This document shows, in pieces, positions 1 through 12,900 of a stretch of 42,478 bases of DNA. The notes under the pieces are model-generated. The model worked only from the letters and a program-made list of their open reading frames with translations. It had not been told where the DNA came from and made no database searches. This DNA is from Oppiella nova (taxonomy: Eukaryota > Arthropoda > Arachnida > Sarcoptiformes > Oppiidae), in the NCBI GenBank assembly GCA_905397405.1, contig CAJPVJ010000090.1, positions 1 through 42,478 on the forward strand, given 5' to 3'. A program made the translations under genes and the position numbers. Numbering within the stretch: the first letter of the stretch is position 1; each line of letters starts with the position of its first letter.

Positions 1-1031
1 TTTTTATTGATATTTAATATCTAGAACCAACTGGTAATCAAATAGACATTATAATTATTAAGTTTAAATGTTTTTATGCGAAAAACCGACCTTATTCATA
101 ATTGTAAAAGCCCATTCAATTATCACACATATGACCTTGTCTATTAAAATATTCCATTAGTTATATATCATCTTTCATTGTATTTTTGTTTCTTTTTTTA
201 ATTGATAAATCAAAAGCTAGACTTTTAAATTACATTCACACGCTGTATAAATACATCATTGCAATTAACTTACCTGAGTATATAATTTTGATAATAAATA
301 GTTTATAATAAATTTGAGATTTATTTTAAAATATAGAAATTATTTTCGGTTGAAAAAGTAGTCATAATAGATTTACTCAACTCCTTGTTTCAAAATTTAA
401 TAATTCAATGATAGGTTAGACAAAATTAAGAGGATGATAATAATTGCAGTAATGTTGTATAACTTATATAATAAGTTATAACCTTAAATTTATTTTTAAC
501 AAAATGTTATTCCAAGAGATGTACACATAAAATAATAAATAAAAATAAATTATTAAAAAGTAATTATTTTCATTTAGATTTAAGATATACAAAATAATGA
601 CAATTATTATATAAACATTATTAAACATTTACTTAATTAGATATAAATTTCAAGTTTAGATCGTTTAGAGATTGTTCCGCAAAAATCATTTAAATATGCA
701 TTGAGACAGAACTCCACATTAATTAGTAAAATGCTGCCAATGAATGATGTATTTAACATTTGCAAAGGTTTGCGACAATGCATGTATAAAATTGTACCTC
801 AATTTAATGCCTAATAATAATTTTGCATAATACTATCATTATAGTGTGATTGTCTAATATTACAATTTATTATCTCACTTTCTCAGATTTTTCAGACACT
901 TTAACAATTAATAACTTGTCATCAATTAGATAGAAAATGATTATGCTTTTTTATTTGTAGGCACCTAAATACAAATCCAAACATTATTAATGATTAATAA
1001 AATAGATTTTAATTGAAAATATAAATATATA
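1..1031. other. 3' flank of cubilin copy A
   Basis: AT-rich, paralleled by 5898-6927. No open frame of note. The only interest is the measurable divergence from the partner flank (roughly 3 percent, with small indels). Confidence 0.7.
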
Positions 1032-4000
1032 TTAATTATTGTTTCTAAACATAATGCCATCCGAAGGGAAATAAACGGAACCGTCGGAAGTAATGTGCGG
1101 TCGAAGATTGGCTGTCATTATTTGTTTGGTTGCATTCAATTCTAGGAGATATTCAATAATTATTGTATAAAATGAACAAATTGTGAGAACAAGAAGCAAA
1201 TAAATACCGAGACTATTGAAATGGAATCTGGCTCTAAATCCAGGCCCAGTGTTGTTGGTATGGGTCACTAATTTGACGAGTAATACATTTCCCTCACTTC
1301 GGATGGACGACGGATTGTCCTGAAGACAGACATGTCATGCATTAACACAATAGACGCAAAGTATGGCTGATAACATACATCACCACAAATACGAGTGAGA
1401 CGATTGGTAGGTATGTCTTGAGTGCCCTCATAGACCTCAACATAATTGGTTTGGCAGCCAATAGTGGACGACAGCGAGAAGTCAGTGAATGTAAGGGTCA
1501 GTGAATGCAATCCAAACGAGTGGACAAACCATTTGCATTCAGTGCTCCCGTTGTATGGCATCGGGTATAAAGGACTCGTGAATGTGCCGTTGAATGAGGT
1601 CAGGTTCCCTCCTTAGGGGACATAATATTTATTATAGCAATTGAAATGATGAACAATATTCTCACCACATCCACGACCAGCACTTGTAGTTGTGTACGAA
1701 ATGAAGAACTTTGAACTATAGCCCAACAAATCGATGGATACTTTATTGCCAGTCGAGAAGATAGGGTCGGGCACTGAGTTTCCGCACAATGTCTTAAGTG
1801 TGGGCGAATTGGCGTCTATGCCGTCCCTAACAGTCATATTACCGTAAGGACATCCCATTCTGCTTTCGGACGCATATATTCTGAAATCATTAAAATAGAG
1901 AGCAATAGTGGAGCCAACTTTGGCCGTAATATTCATCCGACACAATCGTGTGTAACTGTACGCATAGGTATAATCTGGATATCTGGTGTTAATTATTAGT
2001 CCGGAGTCGTCACTATAAGTTTGATTACAGGCCGAGAAAGTATAGTTTAGTGAAAAGCCCTTATGATTGACAGCGGGAACTGTATTCGTGACAAATGTCA
2101 TCCATAGCCCTCTCTTGGAGACGATAGCGGGCGGGGCTTTGATGCCACACATTCTGTACGGTTCTATTCTATGGGTAGTGTAGGTGTCGGCCGTGAACTC
2201 AATGTAGTCATTATTATTGCAATTAATGTCCAAATCATTAAATTTGATGCGAATAGTGATCGACCAGTAGCTGTAAATCCGTCGGTCGAAAGTGAAGTGC
2301 CATTTGCAGCGCAATCCCGACGGATATCCATTGGGGTAATTGACTGACGATAGCATTTGTGTAACATTTGTTGCATTCAAGAAACCGCCGCATATTCTGT
2401 CGATCGACTCATACTTAACCTTAAATCCCGTCTTCACTTCACGGCTGTCGGAGAAGAACTGAAGAACCAATTTATTTGATGATCCGATTATAGGGTTGGG
2501 AAGAGTTGTGCCGCAGTAGCGATCAATTAGTGGACTCTTGTGTGAGAGTCCGTCTCTGACTTCTATGAAATCAAAGGCACATTTGGTGCCATTCGCGGGA
2601 CTGTCCTCGAGATCCATCTTTTCAAAGGTAAACTTCACGACTTTGTCTTCAGGCATAATGAAGTGATACCAACAATTGAGATCCAGTTCATACTTGCCGT
2701 CGTTGTCAATGTCTGGTGACTCGATGTAGCCCTGAGTGACATTATGGAAGACACCCCCACACCCCTGGTCCTCTCCCAGAGTGGCTCTGTAGCCAAACCT
2801 AAAGCCATTGTCTACTTGAGCTGTATAATAGCCACTCAATCGGAAATAGACCCACAATTGATTCCCGGTAGACTTGACAATAGCACCTGTATCTCTGATA
2901 GTATCGCAATACTTTCCAATCAAAGGGGCTGTACTATTGACACCGTCTCTGATCTCAATCTTATCGTAATAGCAGTTATAACTGTTTGTGAAACTGATTT
3001 TACTGAACGTCAATTCAATGACACGATTATCACTGACGGTTATGAGCCAGATGCAATTCATGCTCCGATAATTAGCGTAAGGAGGGTTATATATCTCTCC
3101 CGAGTCGTCCGTATAATTACCGCCACAAGAAGTTACAGAATACGAGGCTTTGAATCCTTTGGTCACAAAACTTGAATCAGTTTTGAAGGTAACTAAAAGT
3201 GCGGAATTTGAAATGGTGACAGGTGGTTTCTCTATACCACAGTATTTGCCCTGATGTGTGGCACTGGTACTGTTGCCTAAGTAGATATCGACNCCGCACG
3301 CTATTTGGTAAAGGAGTTTAAATCCATCGCCGTTTACATTATCATTGGTATGAAAAGTGACCCTAACTTTGTTGGTGCGGGACTTGAATTGAGTCGGTCT
3401 GTCGTGACCACAATATTTACCAATTTGTGACCAATTGTTGTCATCAGTAGTTAACTGTTCCTCAAATAGGATGTAATCGTTATCACAATTGTCTGTCTTT
3501 TCGATGTCAAAGCGATCAACGAAAGTGAAGTTCACGTGATAACTAACGGGCATTTGTATGGTCCAAATGCACTCAACGTTGTTATCGTATCGTTGGCCAT
3601 AGTTTAATGACTGGATGTGAGCCATTGGGTTCATCATAAGGCCTCCGCACCCGTGCTCTACCTTCCGGACGTACATCTTGAACCGTCTGGCGATTCCACT
3701 ACTACTTGCTGTCCCTTTGAACACAACTTTCATTTTATTGACCGTTGAGTGTATTTCTGGAGGCACTGTATTTCCACAGTACTTGTCGGTGGTGGGCGAG
3801 TCAGCCCAGTATCCCTGTGACACCTGGACGTAATCGCGTTCACAATCGGTACCCAAATTGAAATCAGTGAAAGTGATTCTCATTTGTTGGCCCCAATCCA
3901 CCCGAAAATCCCAAACACAGTACGAGTCAATGGGATAACTCTGGGGATAATTGGGTGAAGTGTATTCCCCGTCCGGATTAAATACGAAACCTCCGCACTC

Positions 4001-5047
4001 TTGGATGAAGTATTTGCCACTTATTCCCCGAAAACCGTTGCTATAGTTTGTGGTGAGAAATAGTTTGGGAAATCCGAACGAATTCTGTTCCTTATTCGGT
4101 GCAAAAAATTCAAATTTCTTCCCGTCTTTGGTCTTATTTCCGCAAAAATTGTTATAAAAGTAATAGAAATATCGATAGCGATCTGATGCGGAGGAATAAA
4201 TTGGGTTTATTTTGACAATAATTATAAGAAACAAAACAGACTTACTATTAAAATATTCAAATCGAAGTGAACTGTTTGTACAGGACGGGGTCTCAGGTAT
4301 TTCAAAAACATCGAAACTAAAGGCAACGGTATAGTTAGGGCTGTCCGATGGCACGTCTACATCCCAGACACAATCTATTTGGTCCGTGAAATTTGATTCT
4401 CCAAATCTATATGAACTGATTGAACCCGAACTTCCAGATAGGAGTCCTCCGCACACTATCCATATAATGAACACAAACATAAAGATAATGTTTTAAATGA
4501 ATTAAAAGTATTGAATACAATCTCATTAAACCATAAGCCATACCCTCTTCTTCATCAGCACTGTATTCAAGTTTAAAGCCTTCTCTCGCGGCCAAACTCG
4601 CGGAGTAAAGGTTAAGAAGCAAAACATGACTCTGGGTTTGAATGGGTTCGGGAAGTGTTGTCCCACATGGAGGTGTATATTGTGATGAATGATAACTGCC
4701 TTTATTTATCTGCAAACAAACAATTAATACAAATCCAAAGATTGCTAATCCAATTATAAAACCTTTATCCGATCCAAACAAATGCTGGCATTCCTGGGAT
4801 CCACTTTCAGATTATAATCTAAAAATGTCAATTTCAGACTCCGACCCACCGGTGCAAACATATACCACATGCAATAACTGCCGTCTTGAACACCATCTGG
4901 AAAGTTAGGGCTCGTTATTATCCCCTTATTAACCGCGTTATCAATAGTAGCACCACATCTGGTATAAGACGTCTTAACCGATAATTTAAATCCTTTTCCT
5001 GTCAAGTCAGAATTAATAACCGATAAATCCATTACAAAGTTGTCCAT
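1032..5047 (-). pseudogene. Second copy of the cubilin 3' end (CUB18-CUB27), no 5' exons
   Basis: Exons match copy B one for one: 4754-5047 (second half of CUB18 onward, GKGFKLSVKT, CGATIDNAV), then part of 4407-4781, the long exon run 1664-4480 (CUB19-CUB27 start) and two last exons ending at 1032. It starts inside CUB18, with an in-frame stop just upstream and no acceptor or promoter, so it cannot be made on its own. Within the long exon run, 4183-4245 looks like a 63-nt in-frame GT-AG intron. An N at 3293 stands for about 172 missing bases (present as 9262-9433 in copy B), removing most of CUB22. Either a real partial tandem duplication or, more likely, the other haplotype of the same gene placed in series. 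It supplies the correct sequence for the three damaged blocks of copy B. Confidence 0.85.
3293..3293. other. Assembly gap written as a single N
   Basis: One N sits between GATATCGAC and CCGCACGC. The same two flanks in copy B are separated by 172 bp (9262-9433) that encode the CUB22 segment with [12 protein letters not shown]. The N is therefore an unfilled gap; replacing 172 bases with one leaves the reading frame open by chance (loss of 171 nt). Confidence 0.95.
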
Positions 5048-5897
5048 TAGTTATATAATTGTCTTAAATCCAAAAGACATTATGATTTAAAAAGATTCTT
5101 TCAATTTAAATATTATTTGTATGATTTTAAAGTGAAATTGCCTTTTAAAACAATACAAGTAAATATAATAATGAGAAAGAGTTAATATTTTTGCTATGGC
5201 ACTATAGCTTTCAAATATTAGGTATATTATTAGAAAGAGGTAGTGATTGTATGAAACATGTGTTAGGTAATAATTCAGTAGAGGTACTGAAAAGTAATCA
5301 CACAAATCTTGATTTAAATGATGTAAAATGTTTTCTATATAATTAATCAATTATTTCATTCAGATATTAGGTCGTAATAACTAAGTTATTGTTATGAATA
5401 CATAATTTTATCTATAATTGTATAATCTGTAAAAATCAATAGTTTGCTCTTATAATTGAAATAATTAAATTCAGAGATGTCTTTAAAATCCTCAAAATAT
5501 TATCTATATTTGTGTATTAGATCTATGTTTATAGTATGTAAAGCAAAATATGTTTTATTTAACTAAGTAAGTCTTTAAATGTTAGATTTGTAAATGATAA
5601 AATTTATTATTACTTTTAGATAACATTTGTCAAAATTATTATCGATTGCATGAAATAAAAGTTAAATATATGTAATCTTCTCTGCATTTATTACTAATAT
5701 TAGCTTAAATTAGTTTATAATTATATAAGATATCATTTACACAATCATTAAATTAAGAGACAATAGCATAAAATTAATTAATTATTTGATGAGAATTTTA
5801 AAAACATTTTAAGTTTTAAGCTACATTAAGTTATGCTTTTTAATTTATATATTATTACATTATTATTACATATTAAATATTTATTGAGAATAATAAA
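5048..5897. other. AT-rich spacer between cubilin copies
   Basis: 850 bp, very AT-rich, with no counterpart in the other copy. I see no exon, RNA gene or ordered repeat. A weak 87-residue open frame on the minus strand (5087-5350) has no recognisable features. Confidence 0.6.
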
Positions 5898-6927
5898 TTT
5901 TTATTGATATTTAATATCTAGAACCAACTGGTAATCAAATAGACATTATAATTATTAAGTTTAAATGTTTTTATGCGAAAAACCGACCTTATTCATAATT
6001 GTAAAAGCCCATTCAATTATCACATATATGACCTTGTCTATTAAAATATTCCATTAGTTATATAACATCTTTCATTGTATTTTTGTTTCTTTTTTTAATT
6101 AATAAATCAAAAGCTAGACTTTTAAATTACATTCACACGCTGTATAAATACATCATTGCAATTAACTTACCTGAGTATATAATTTTGATAATAAATAGTT
6201 TATAATAAATTTTAGATTTATTTTAAAATATAGAAATTATTTTCGGTTGAAAAAGTAGTCATAATAGATTTACTCAACTCCTTGTTTCAAAATTTAATAA
6301 TTCAATGATAGGTTATGTCAAAATTAAGAGGATGATAATAATTGCAGTAATATTATATAACTTATATAATATAACCTTAAATTTATTTTTTTTAAATGTT
6401 ATTCCAAGAGATGAAAGCATACAATAATAAATAAAAATAAAGAATTATTAAAAAGTAATTATTTTCATTTAGACTTAAGATATACAAAATAATGACAATT
6501 ATTACATAAATATTATAAAAACATTTACTTAATTAGATATAAATTTCAAGTTTAGATCGTTTAGAGATTGTTCCGCAAAAATCATTTAAATATGCATTGA
6601 GACAGAACTCCACATTAATTAGTAAAATGCTGTCAATGAATGCTGTATTTAACATTTGCAAAGGTTTGCGACAATGCATGTATAAAATTGTACCTCAATT
6701 TAAAGCCTAATAATAATTTTACATAATACTATCATTATAGTATGATTGTCTAATATTATAGTTTATTATCTCACTTTCTCAGATTTTTCAGACACTTTAA
6801 CAATTAATAACTTGTCATCAATTAGATGGAAAATGATTATGCTTTTTTATTTGTAGGCACCTAAATACAAATCCAAACATTATTAATGATTAATAAAATA
6901 CATTTTAATTGAAAATATAAATATATA

Positions 6928-9900
6928 TTAATTATTGTTTCTAAACATAATGCCATCCGAAGGGAAATAAACGGAACCGTCGGAAGTAATGTGCGGCCGA
7001 AGATTGGCTGTCATTATTTGTTTGGTTGCATTCAATTCTGGGAGATATTCAATAATTATTGTATAAAATGAACAAATTGTCAAAACAAGAAGCAAATTAA
7101 TACCGAGACTATTGAAATGGAATCTGGCTCTAAATCCAGTTCCAGTGTTGTTGGTATGGGTCACTAATTTGACGAGTAATACATTTCCCTCACTTCGGAT
7201 GGACGACGGATTGTCCTGAAGACAGACATGTCATGCATTAACACAATTAGACGCAAAGTATGGCCGATAACATACATCACCGCAAATACGAGTGAGACGA
7301 TTGGTAGGTATGTCTTGAGTGCCCTCATAGACCTCAACATAATTGGTTTGGCAGCCAATAGTGGACGACAGCGAGAAGTCAGTGAATGTAAGGGTCAGTG
7401 AATGCAATCCAAACGAGTGGACAAACCATTTGCATTCAGTGCTCCTGTTGTATGGCATCGGGTATAAAGGACTCGTGAATGTGCCGTTGAATGAGGTCAG
7501 GTTCCCACCTTAGGGGACATAATATGCAGATATATTAATAAACAAGAACTAATTATAATCATATAGAAATTATGCTTTTAAATAATAATAAATTTATTTA
7601 TTATAACAATTAAAATGATAATCAGTATTCTCACCACATCCACGACCAGCACTTGTAGTTGTGTACGAAATGAAGAACTTTGAACTATAGCCCAACAAAT
7701 CGATGGATACTTTATTGCCAGTCGAGAAGATAGGGTCGGGCACTGAGTTTCCGCACAATGTCTTAAGTGTAGGCGAATTTGCGTCTATGCCGTCCCTAAC
7801 AGTCATATTACCGTAAGGACATCCCAATCTGTTTTCGGGCGTATATATTCTGAAATCATTAAAATATAGAGCAATAGTGGAGCCAACTTTTGCCGTAATA
7901 TTCATCCGACAATATCGTCTATATGGGTACGTATCGGTATAATCTGGATATCTGGTGTTCATTATTAGTCCGGAGTCGTCACTATAAGTTTGATTACAGG
8001 CCGAGAAAGTATAGTTTAGTGAAAAGCCCTTATGATTAACAGCGGGAACTGTATTCGTGACAAATGTCATCCATAGCCCTCTCTTGGAGACGATAGCGGG
8101 CGGGGCTTTGATGCCACACATTCTGTACGGTTCTATTCTATGAGTAGTGTAGGTGTCGGCCGTGAACTCAATGTAGTCATTATTATTGCAATTAATGTCC
8201 AAATCATTAAATTTGATGCGAATAGTGATCGACCAGTATCTGAAAGTCCATCGGTCGAAAGTGAAGTGCCATTTACAGCGCAATCCCGACGGATATCCAT
8301 TCGGGTAATTGACTGATGATAGGTAAACACATTGTAAACAACGTAAGTTCTTTGGCGGCGTATAAGACAGCTAGCTGAGTATGAATTGGAATTTAGGGCA
8401 GAAGTGAAGTGCCGACAGCCTCTTCTTGACTTCTTGGTTAAATAAACTACATCCGATTATAGGGTTGGGAAGAGTTGTGCCGCAGTAGCGATCAATTAGT
8501 GGACTCTTGTGTGAGAGTCCGTCTCTGACTTCTATGAAATCAAAGGCACATTTGGTGCCATTCGCGGGACTGTCCTCGAGATCCATCTTTTCAAAGGTAA
8601 ACTTCACGACTTTGTCTTCAGGCATAATGAAGTGATACCAACAATTGAGATCCAGTTCATACTTGCCGTCGTTGTCAATGTCTGGTGACTCGATGTAGCC
8701 CTGAGTGACATTATGGAAGACACCCCCACACCCCTGGTCCTCTCCCAGAGTGGCTCTGTAGCCAAACCTAAAGCCATTGTCTACTTGAGCTGTATAATAG
8801 CCACTCAATCGGAAATAGACCCACAATTGATTCCCGGTAGACTTGACAATAGCACCTGTATCTCTGATAGTATCGCAATACTTTCCAATCAAAGGGGCTG
8901 TACTATTGACACCGTCTCTGATCTCAATCTTATCGTAATAGCAGTTATAACTGTTTGTGAAACTGATTTTACTGAACGTCAATTCAATGACACGATTATC
9001 ACTGACGGTTATGAGCCAGATGCAATTCATGCTCCGATAATTAGCGTAAGGAGGGTTATATATCTCTCCCGAGTCGTCCGTATAATTACCGCCACAAGAA
9101 GTTACAGAATACGAGGCTTTGAATCCTTTGGTCACAAAACTTGAATCAGTTTTGAAGGTAACTAAAAGTGCGGAATTTGAAATGGTGACAGGTGGTTTCT
9201 CTATACCACAGTATTTGCCCTGATGTGTGGCACTGGTACTGTTGCCTAAGTAGATATCGACGGCATCCCAATAACACTCTCTATTAAACTCAACATTAAA
9301 GTCATCTTCAAATTCAAGTCTAATATAATCTTTAGGACCGCGAAGAATAAGATATTCGCAACGAATAAAGTTATTGTAGTTATTCGGGTAATTAGGACTC
9401 ATTAAGACACCGGTCGGTGCCGTATACACCTCTCCGCACGCTATTTGGTAAAGGAGTTTAAATCCATCGCCGTTTACATTATCATTGGTATGAAAAGTGA
9501 CCCTAACTTTGTTGGTGCGGGACTTGAATTGAGTCGGTCTGTCGTGACCACAATATTTACCAATTTGTGACCAATTGTTGTCATCAGTAGTTAACTGTTC
9601 CTCAAATAGGATGTAATCGTTATCACAATTGTCTGTCTTTTCGATGTCAAAGCGATCAACGAAAGTGAAGTTCACGTGATAACTAACGGGCATTTGTATG
9701 GTCCAAATGCACAGTTGCAACAATAGCATAGCAACCGGTATCAAATTACTGACCTACACTCGGTAACCCAAGTAGTATTCCGGAGGCGTGGGCACGAGAT
9801 GGAAGGCCTGCATGTAGAACTTGGCAGACCGCTAAGGTGCACTACTTGCTGTCCCTTTGAACACAACTTTCATTTTATTGACCGTTGAGTGAATTTCTGG

Positions 9901-12900
9901 AGGCACTGTATTTCCACAGTACTTGTCGGTGGTGGGCGAGTCAGCCCAGTAGCCCTGTGACACCTGGACGTAATCGCGTTCACAATCGGTACCCAAATTG
10001 AAATCAGTGAAAGTGATTCTCATTTGTTGGCCCCAATCCACCCAAAAATCCCAAACACAGTACGAGTCAATGGGAAAACTCTGGGGATAATTGGGTGAAG
10101 TGTACTCCCCGTCCGGATTAAATACGAAACCACCGCACTCTTGGATGAAGTATTTACCACTTATTCCCCGAAAACCGTTGCTATAGTTTGTGGTCAGAAA
10201 TAGTTTGGGAAATCCGTACGAATTCTGTTCCTTATTCGGTGCAAAAAATTCAAATTTCTTCCCGTCTTTGGTCTTATTTCCGCAAAAATTGTTATAAAAG
10301 TGATAGAAATATCGATAGCGATCTGATGCGGAGGAATAAATTGGGTTTATTTTGACAATAATTATAAGAAACAAAACAGACTTACTATTAAAATATTCAA
10401 ATCGAAGTGAACTGTTTCTACAGGACGGGGTCTCAGGTATTTCAAAAACATCGAAACTAAAGGCAACCGTATAGTTAGGGCTGTCCGATGGCACGTCTAT
10501 ATCCCAGACACAATCTATTTGGTCCGTGAAATTTGATTCTCCAAATCTATATGAACTGATTGAACCCGAACTTCCAGATAGGAGTCCTCCGCACACTATC
10601 CATATAATGAACGCAAACATAAAGATAATGTTTTAAATTAATTAAAAGTATTGAATACAATCTCATTAAACCATAAGCCATACCCTCTTCTTCATCAGCA
10701 CTGTATTCAAGTTTAAAGCCCTCTCTCGCAGCCAAACTCGAGGAGTAAAGACTAAGAAGCAAAACATGACTCTGGGTTTGAATGGGTTCGGGAAGTGTTG
10801 TCCCACAGGGAGGTGTATATTGTGATGAAGAATAACTGCCTTTATTTATCTGCAAACAAACAATTAATACAAATCCAAAGATTGCTAATCCAATTATAAA
10901 ACCTTCATCCGATCCAAACAAATGCTGGCATTTCTGGGATCCACTTTCAGATTATAATCTAAAAATGTCAATTTCAGACTCCGACCCGCCGGTGCAAACA
11001 TATACCACATGCAATATGACGGCAGAACTTGTGGTAGACCTTTCAATCCCGAGCAATAATAGGGGAATAATTGGCGCAATAGTTATCATCGTGGTGTAGA
11101 CCATATTCTGCAGAATTGGCTATTAAATTTAGGAAAAGGACAGTTTGAAATATCGCTTTTAAATGATATATAAACGATAGATCCCTTGGATTTCAGTGAA
11201 ATCGTATTGTTTTCATCAGCCAAACCACAATAGCGTCCAATGAGTTCACCGGTAGGACTCTCTTCTCGGAACTCCACGTAATCTCCTATTATTTGTAATG
11301 AATGACAGGTTTATGATAATAATGATTAATCAAGAACAATTACCTTCAGTACAATCAACATTTGAAATAATATCCATAGCAGTGATATTAACATCAAAAT
11401 AACTACTGGTATAATGCGATCTTAAATAGTAATTGCATTGCATATTATCGGTATAATTATTAGGATAATTGGGGAAACTGAGCTCCTGGAAGTATGGCAC
11501 CACATAAGTACCGCCGCAATCGCTTATTTCTATCTTAGCCTTAAAGTTGACCAACTGTTCCGAATTAGACGTAACAAATCGGATGAACATATAATTGCCT
11601 GAACTTCGGATAGTGTTGGCCAGTGAGGGCGGGACACAGTATTTGTCGATTAGAGTGGAAACGGCTGTCCCGCCGTCTCTTATCTCTACAAACTCCAGCG
11701 TTTTATTACATCTCCACCTGAAATACATTTTTAAAAACTTAATTAATAATACTTTAAATCAAATCAATTGTCTATTTGTGTGGACACTAACGAAGGGTTT
11801 TGATGAAAGACAAAATCAAATCTGATGTTAGTATTAGTGGGACTCATGATAACCCAATCGCATTCCAGTCTATGCGGTGGTAATTGTGGGTAATTTGGAG
11901 ACATTATTTCAATACTTCTATTGGTTTGAGTTAAGGTTATGTAATCACCGCAACCGACCGATACTTCGTTGTAACGCAAACGGAAGTCCTGTTCAATAGA
12001 TTAGTTATTTATTACAGACAAATACCTTGTACAAATAACATTTATAATAACTACTGACTGCATGCAGATCTCTTCGGGCATAGAACTCAACCCTAATTAG
12101 ATTAGAAGAGCTCTCAGGAATGGTTGGAATAGTTCGGCCACAATAGCGCCCCCCTCCCAGAGGGGGTGACCATTTTCGGCCTCCATTTTTCAACATTAAG
12201 TAAGAGTACTGACAGTTACTATTGTCCGCAATATTAATCGATTCAAACGTCAATTGAATGGTGCGGTCGTGTCTCACTATTATAGTCCATTCGCACTGTA
12301 TTTCATTAGCAATATCATCGGTGCTAATGTAGCCACTGGAACCGTATAACAATCCGCCACAAGCAGGATATATAGTCATATCAAATCCGGTGGAGTTATA
12401 ATACCAATCCGTCAAGAAATTGATTCTCATTATATGTAATTTAGGCAATTCTATGGATCCGCTATATCGGCCACATATTGTCTTATTGGTGGCCCAAATG
12501 GAGGCCAATCTGTTTCGAGGCACCAGTAGTTGTACTCTATCGTAATAACAACTCCTATTACTGCCCCCGAGATTGAAGTTTGTTATATTAATCTTGAAAT
12601 GATATGACTGTATAGTCTGAAAAGTCCAGTTATAGTTCAGTCTGTTTCCATAGCCTTTAATATTAAGAGAATTTATAAATAAATAACTATAAATAACTTA
12701 CAATAACTAATATTCCGTATTAAAAATTTCTATAAAAACATGCCAACCGTTAGGATATCCAGGACTTGTAAGTCTATACGTAGCGTTTTTGTTGAGCATT
12801 ATATCAAATGATGTGTTACTCGTTGAGGTGACCAACGGTTTCTTCAGAGATATGGCTACCGTCTCATTGACGGCATTCCACACCAAAAAGAACTTTCCGG

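Larger units (their letters stand above)
1..5005. repeat. Direct repeat copy A of the cubilin 3' half
   Basis: Position 1 matches 5898 (offset 5897) and the match runs to 5005/11145 with the offset growing to 5969 and then 6140 through small indels and the 172-base gap at 3293. Flanks and most coding parts differ by roughly 2-3 percent by eye. The stretch 2482-3572 is identical to 8451-9712 apart from the gap. The repeat is already in progress at the first base of the window, so its true left end is not visible. Confidence 0.93.
5898..11145. repeat. Direct repeat copy B of the cubilin 3' half
   Basis: Partner of 1-5005. It holds the 3' flank (5898-6927) and exons for CUB18-27. This copy is joined in frame to the rest of cubilin at 11146. 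The intron before the last CUB module is about 70 bp longer here (about 7530-7605, AT-rich) than in copy A. It contains three unreversed-complement blocks, at 8323-8450, 9713-9839 and 11017-11145. Confidence 0.93.

Noticed and set aside
2744-3175. 143-residue plus-strand open frame, identical at 8713-9144
   Set aside because: Antisense shadow of cubilin CUB22-24. Its identity in both copies follows from the identical core segment, not from selection on a separate protein.
4407-4781. Hydrophobic segment [14 protein letters not shown] as a membrane helix in cubilin
   Set aside because: Bounded by AAAG/GTTTTA and TTTGCAG; it is an intron translated in frame and its removal restores CUB18.
8323-8450. 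Small inversion or exon shuffling inside cubilin
   Set aside because: The block is a complement in the same direction, not a reverse complement, and matches its partner at all 128 positions, so an inversion is excluded.
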